From NCBI GenBank assembly GCA_965153455.1, contig OZ234499.1, positions 18,844,271 through 18,908,270 of the forward strand: 64,000 nt of DNA, given 5' to 3'. Position numbers and translations under genes: made by a program. Positions 63,248 to 64,000 of the stretch are shown piece by piece (position 1 is the first letter of the stretch; every line of letters begins with the position of its first letter). The notes beneath the pieces were generated by a model that was not told the origin of the DNA, did not search any database, and worked only from the letters and a program-made list of their open reading frames with translations. The stretch comes from Sphagnum compactum (taxonomy: Eukaryota; Bryophyta; Sphagnopsida; Sphagnales).

Positions 63248-63312
63248 TATAAAAGGAGATAGTCTGGGGAACAACCCTTCAGCAGATCAACACCAGTTGA
63301 TGGGTCAATAAA
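63248..63312 (+). promoter_or_regulatory. TATA box and poly(A) signal, LTR-like
   Basis: TATAAAAG at 63,248-63,255 is followed 52 bases later by AATAAA at 63,307-63,312. Such close spacing of promoter and polyadenylation signal is typical of the U3-R junction of a plant LTR, where transcription starts about 30 bases after TATA. The 37-base repeats just upstream would be in U3. The LTR ends and any internal domain are not identified in the remaining 0.7 kb. Confidence 0.6.
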
Positions 63313-64000
63313 ACTTGTCTTGTCTTGTAATTCTTCACTTGTTTGTAGTCGGTCCATAACAATTATGTTTCCCTTGTGATTTTTCAAACTTACAAAAATG
63401 TAGTTTTAAGGAGTGTCCACTCACTTGGGTGGTTCCTTTGATTGTGGTTTTATACAAGGGGATAAAATGATAGGTTCAACATCAACAAAGAATAATTTAG
63501 TTATTAATTAATGAATTATTCTTTTTGAATTGAGGTTTTGGCGCGAATTTTTGGAACATCTTCTTTCACCCATTGTTTGTTGGTATTATTTTCTAAAATA
63601 TAAATTTGGAGGGATTGAAAAGATATGTATGTATGTTTGGATGTTTTTTGGATCATGGATGCAAGTTTTGAAAGTTTTATTGAAAAATTGTTATGAATTG
63701 TAATATACTTGTACAATTCAAACTATAACAATCAATACTTTCAAGAATAATACTTGTTTAGTATAGGTTGTAAGTGTACAATCGATTTACATGTAAATAT
63801 GTAGTTGTAGGAACTTTTACAAATCTGTTAGAAAATCTGACCAAGAATTAGGAATTATTACTTACCATTCACCTTCCCATTAACACGCACAATAGATTTT
63901 CACAAGCCTTAGTTTAATAGCCTAAGTTTCTTGGATTTGATAATTCATTTCATAAACCTTCTATTTGTTTCTTATTTCTTTTTTTGTTAGCTTATGTTTG
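63313..64000. other. Possible LTR 3' part and beyond, no gene
   Basis: AT-rich sequence with no recognisable primer-binding site or coding start. Confidence 0.35.

Overview
The window looks like a repeat-rich, AT-rich nuclear region of a land plant. The one certain gene is a multi-exon homologue of the plant mRNA-decay factor PAT1, with GT-AG introns of about 140-880 bases. The rest is decayed transposons (PIF/Harbinger, pogo/Tigger-like, hAT-like), LTR remnants, foldback repeats and minisatellites. Wide gene spacing, an intronless membrane-protein gene of unknown family and the TE types present make me lean towards a large seed-free plant genome (fern, lycophyte or bryophyte). That is an inference from impression, not a placement.

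Layout. 0.5-2.3 kb and 13.0-18.4 kb are two direct, diverged copies (A and B) of one segment. Copy B carries insertions missing from A, including a solo LTR (13,303-14,388, TGTAAC...GTTACA ends, CTAC target duplication) and a 496-base element with imperfect inverted ends (17,821-18,316). Between the copies lie a CACTA-like ORF relic (3.1-3.5 kb), a Harbinger element with broken transposase and convergent partner ORF (7.1-8.7 kb), two abutting minisatellites (9.6-10.0 kb), and a CpG-rich island with a ~50-base tandem array followed by an intronless multi-pass membrane protein (11.4-12.7 kb). 18.8-21.0 kb has a 63-base tandem array and a dead Tigger-like transposase. 21.4-23.5 kb has isolated exon-like pieces of unrecognised genes and a GC-rich, promoter-like patch.

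24.5-29.4 kb holds PAT1 on the minus strand. Seven coding exons join in phase to an 868-residue protein. 31.3-34.3 kb is a ~3 kb inverted-repeat structure with arms of about 1.1-1.25 kb. 34-45 kb and 57-63 kb are AT-rich, CpG-poor and largely built of diverged repeats, one family being clear in three copies (41.8, 42.4 and 60.8 kb). A hAT-like transposase pseudogene lies at 58.3-59.6 kb. At 63.1-63.3 kb a four-copy 37-base array precedes a TATA box and polyadenylation signal, as in an LTR promoter. 45.3-49.5 and 53.8-57.8 kb have more balanced composition but no gene I recognise.

There is no operon-like cooperation here. PAT1 is a housekeeping RNA-decay gene, the membrane protein is an apparently unrelated neighbour, and everything else is mobile or repetitive DNA. 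No CRISPR array, rRNA or convincing tRNA gene was seen. Similarities to families are judged from remembered conserved motifs; no database search was run.
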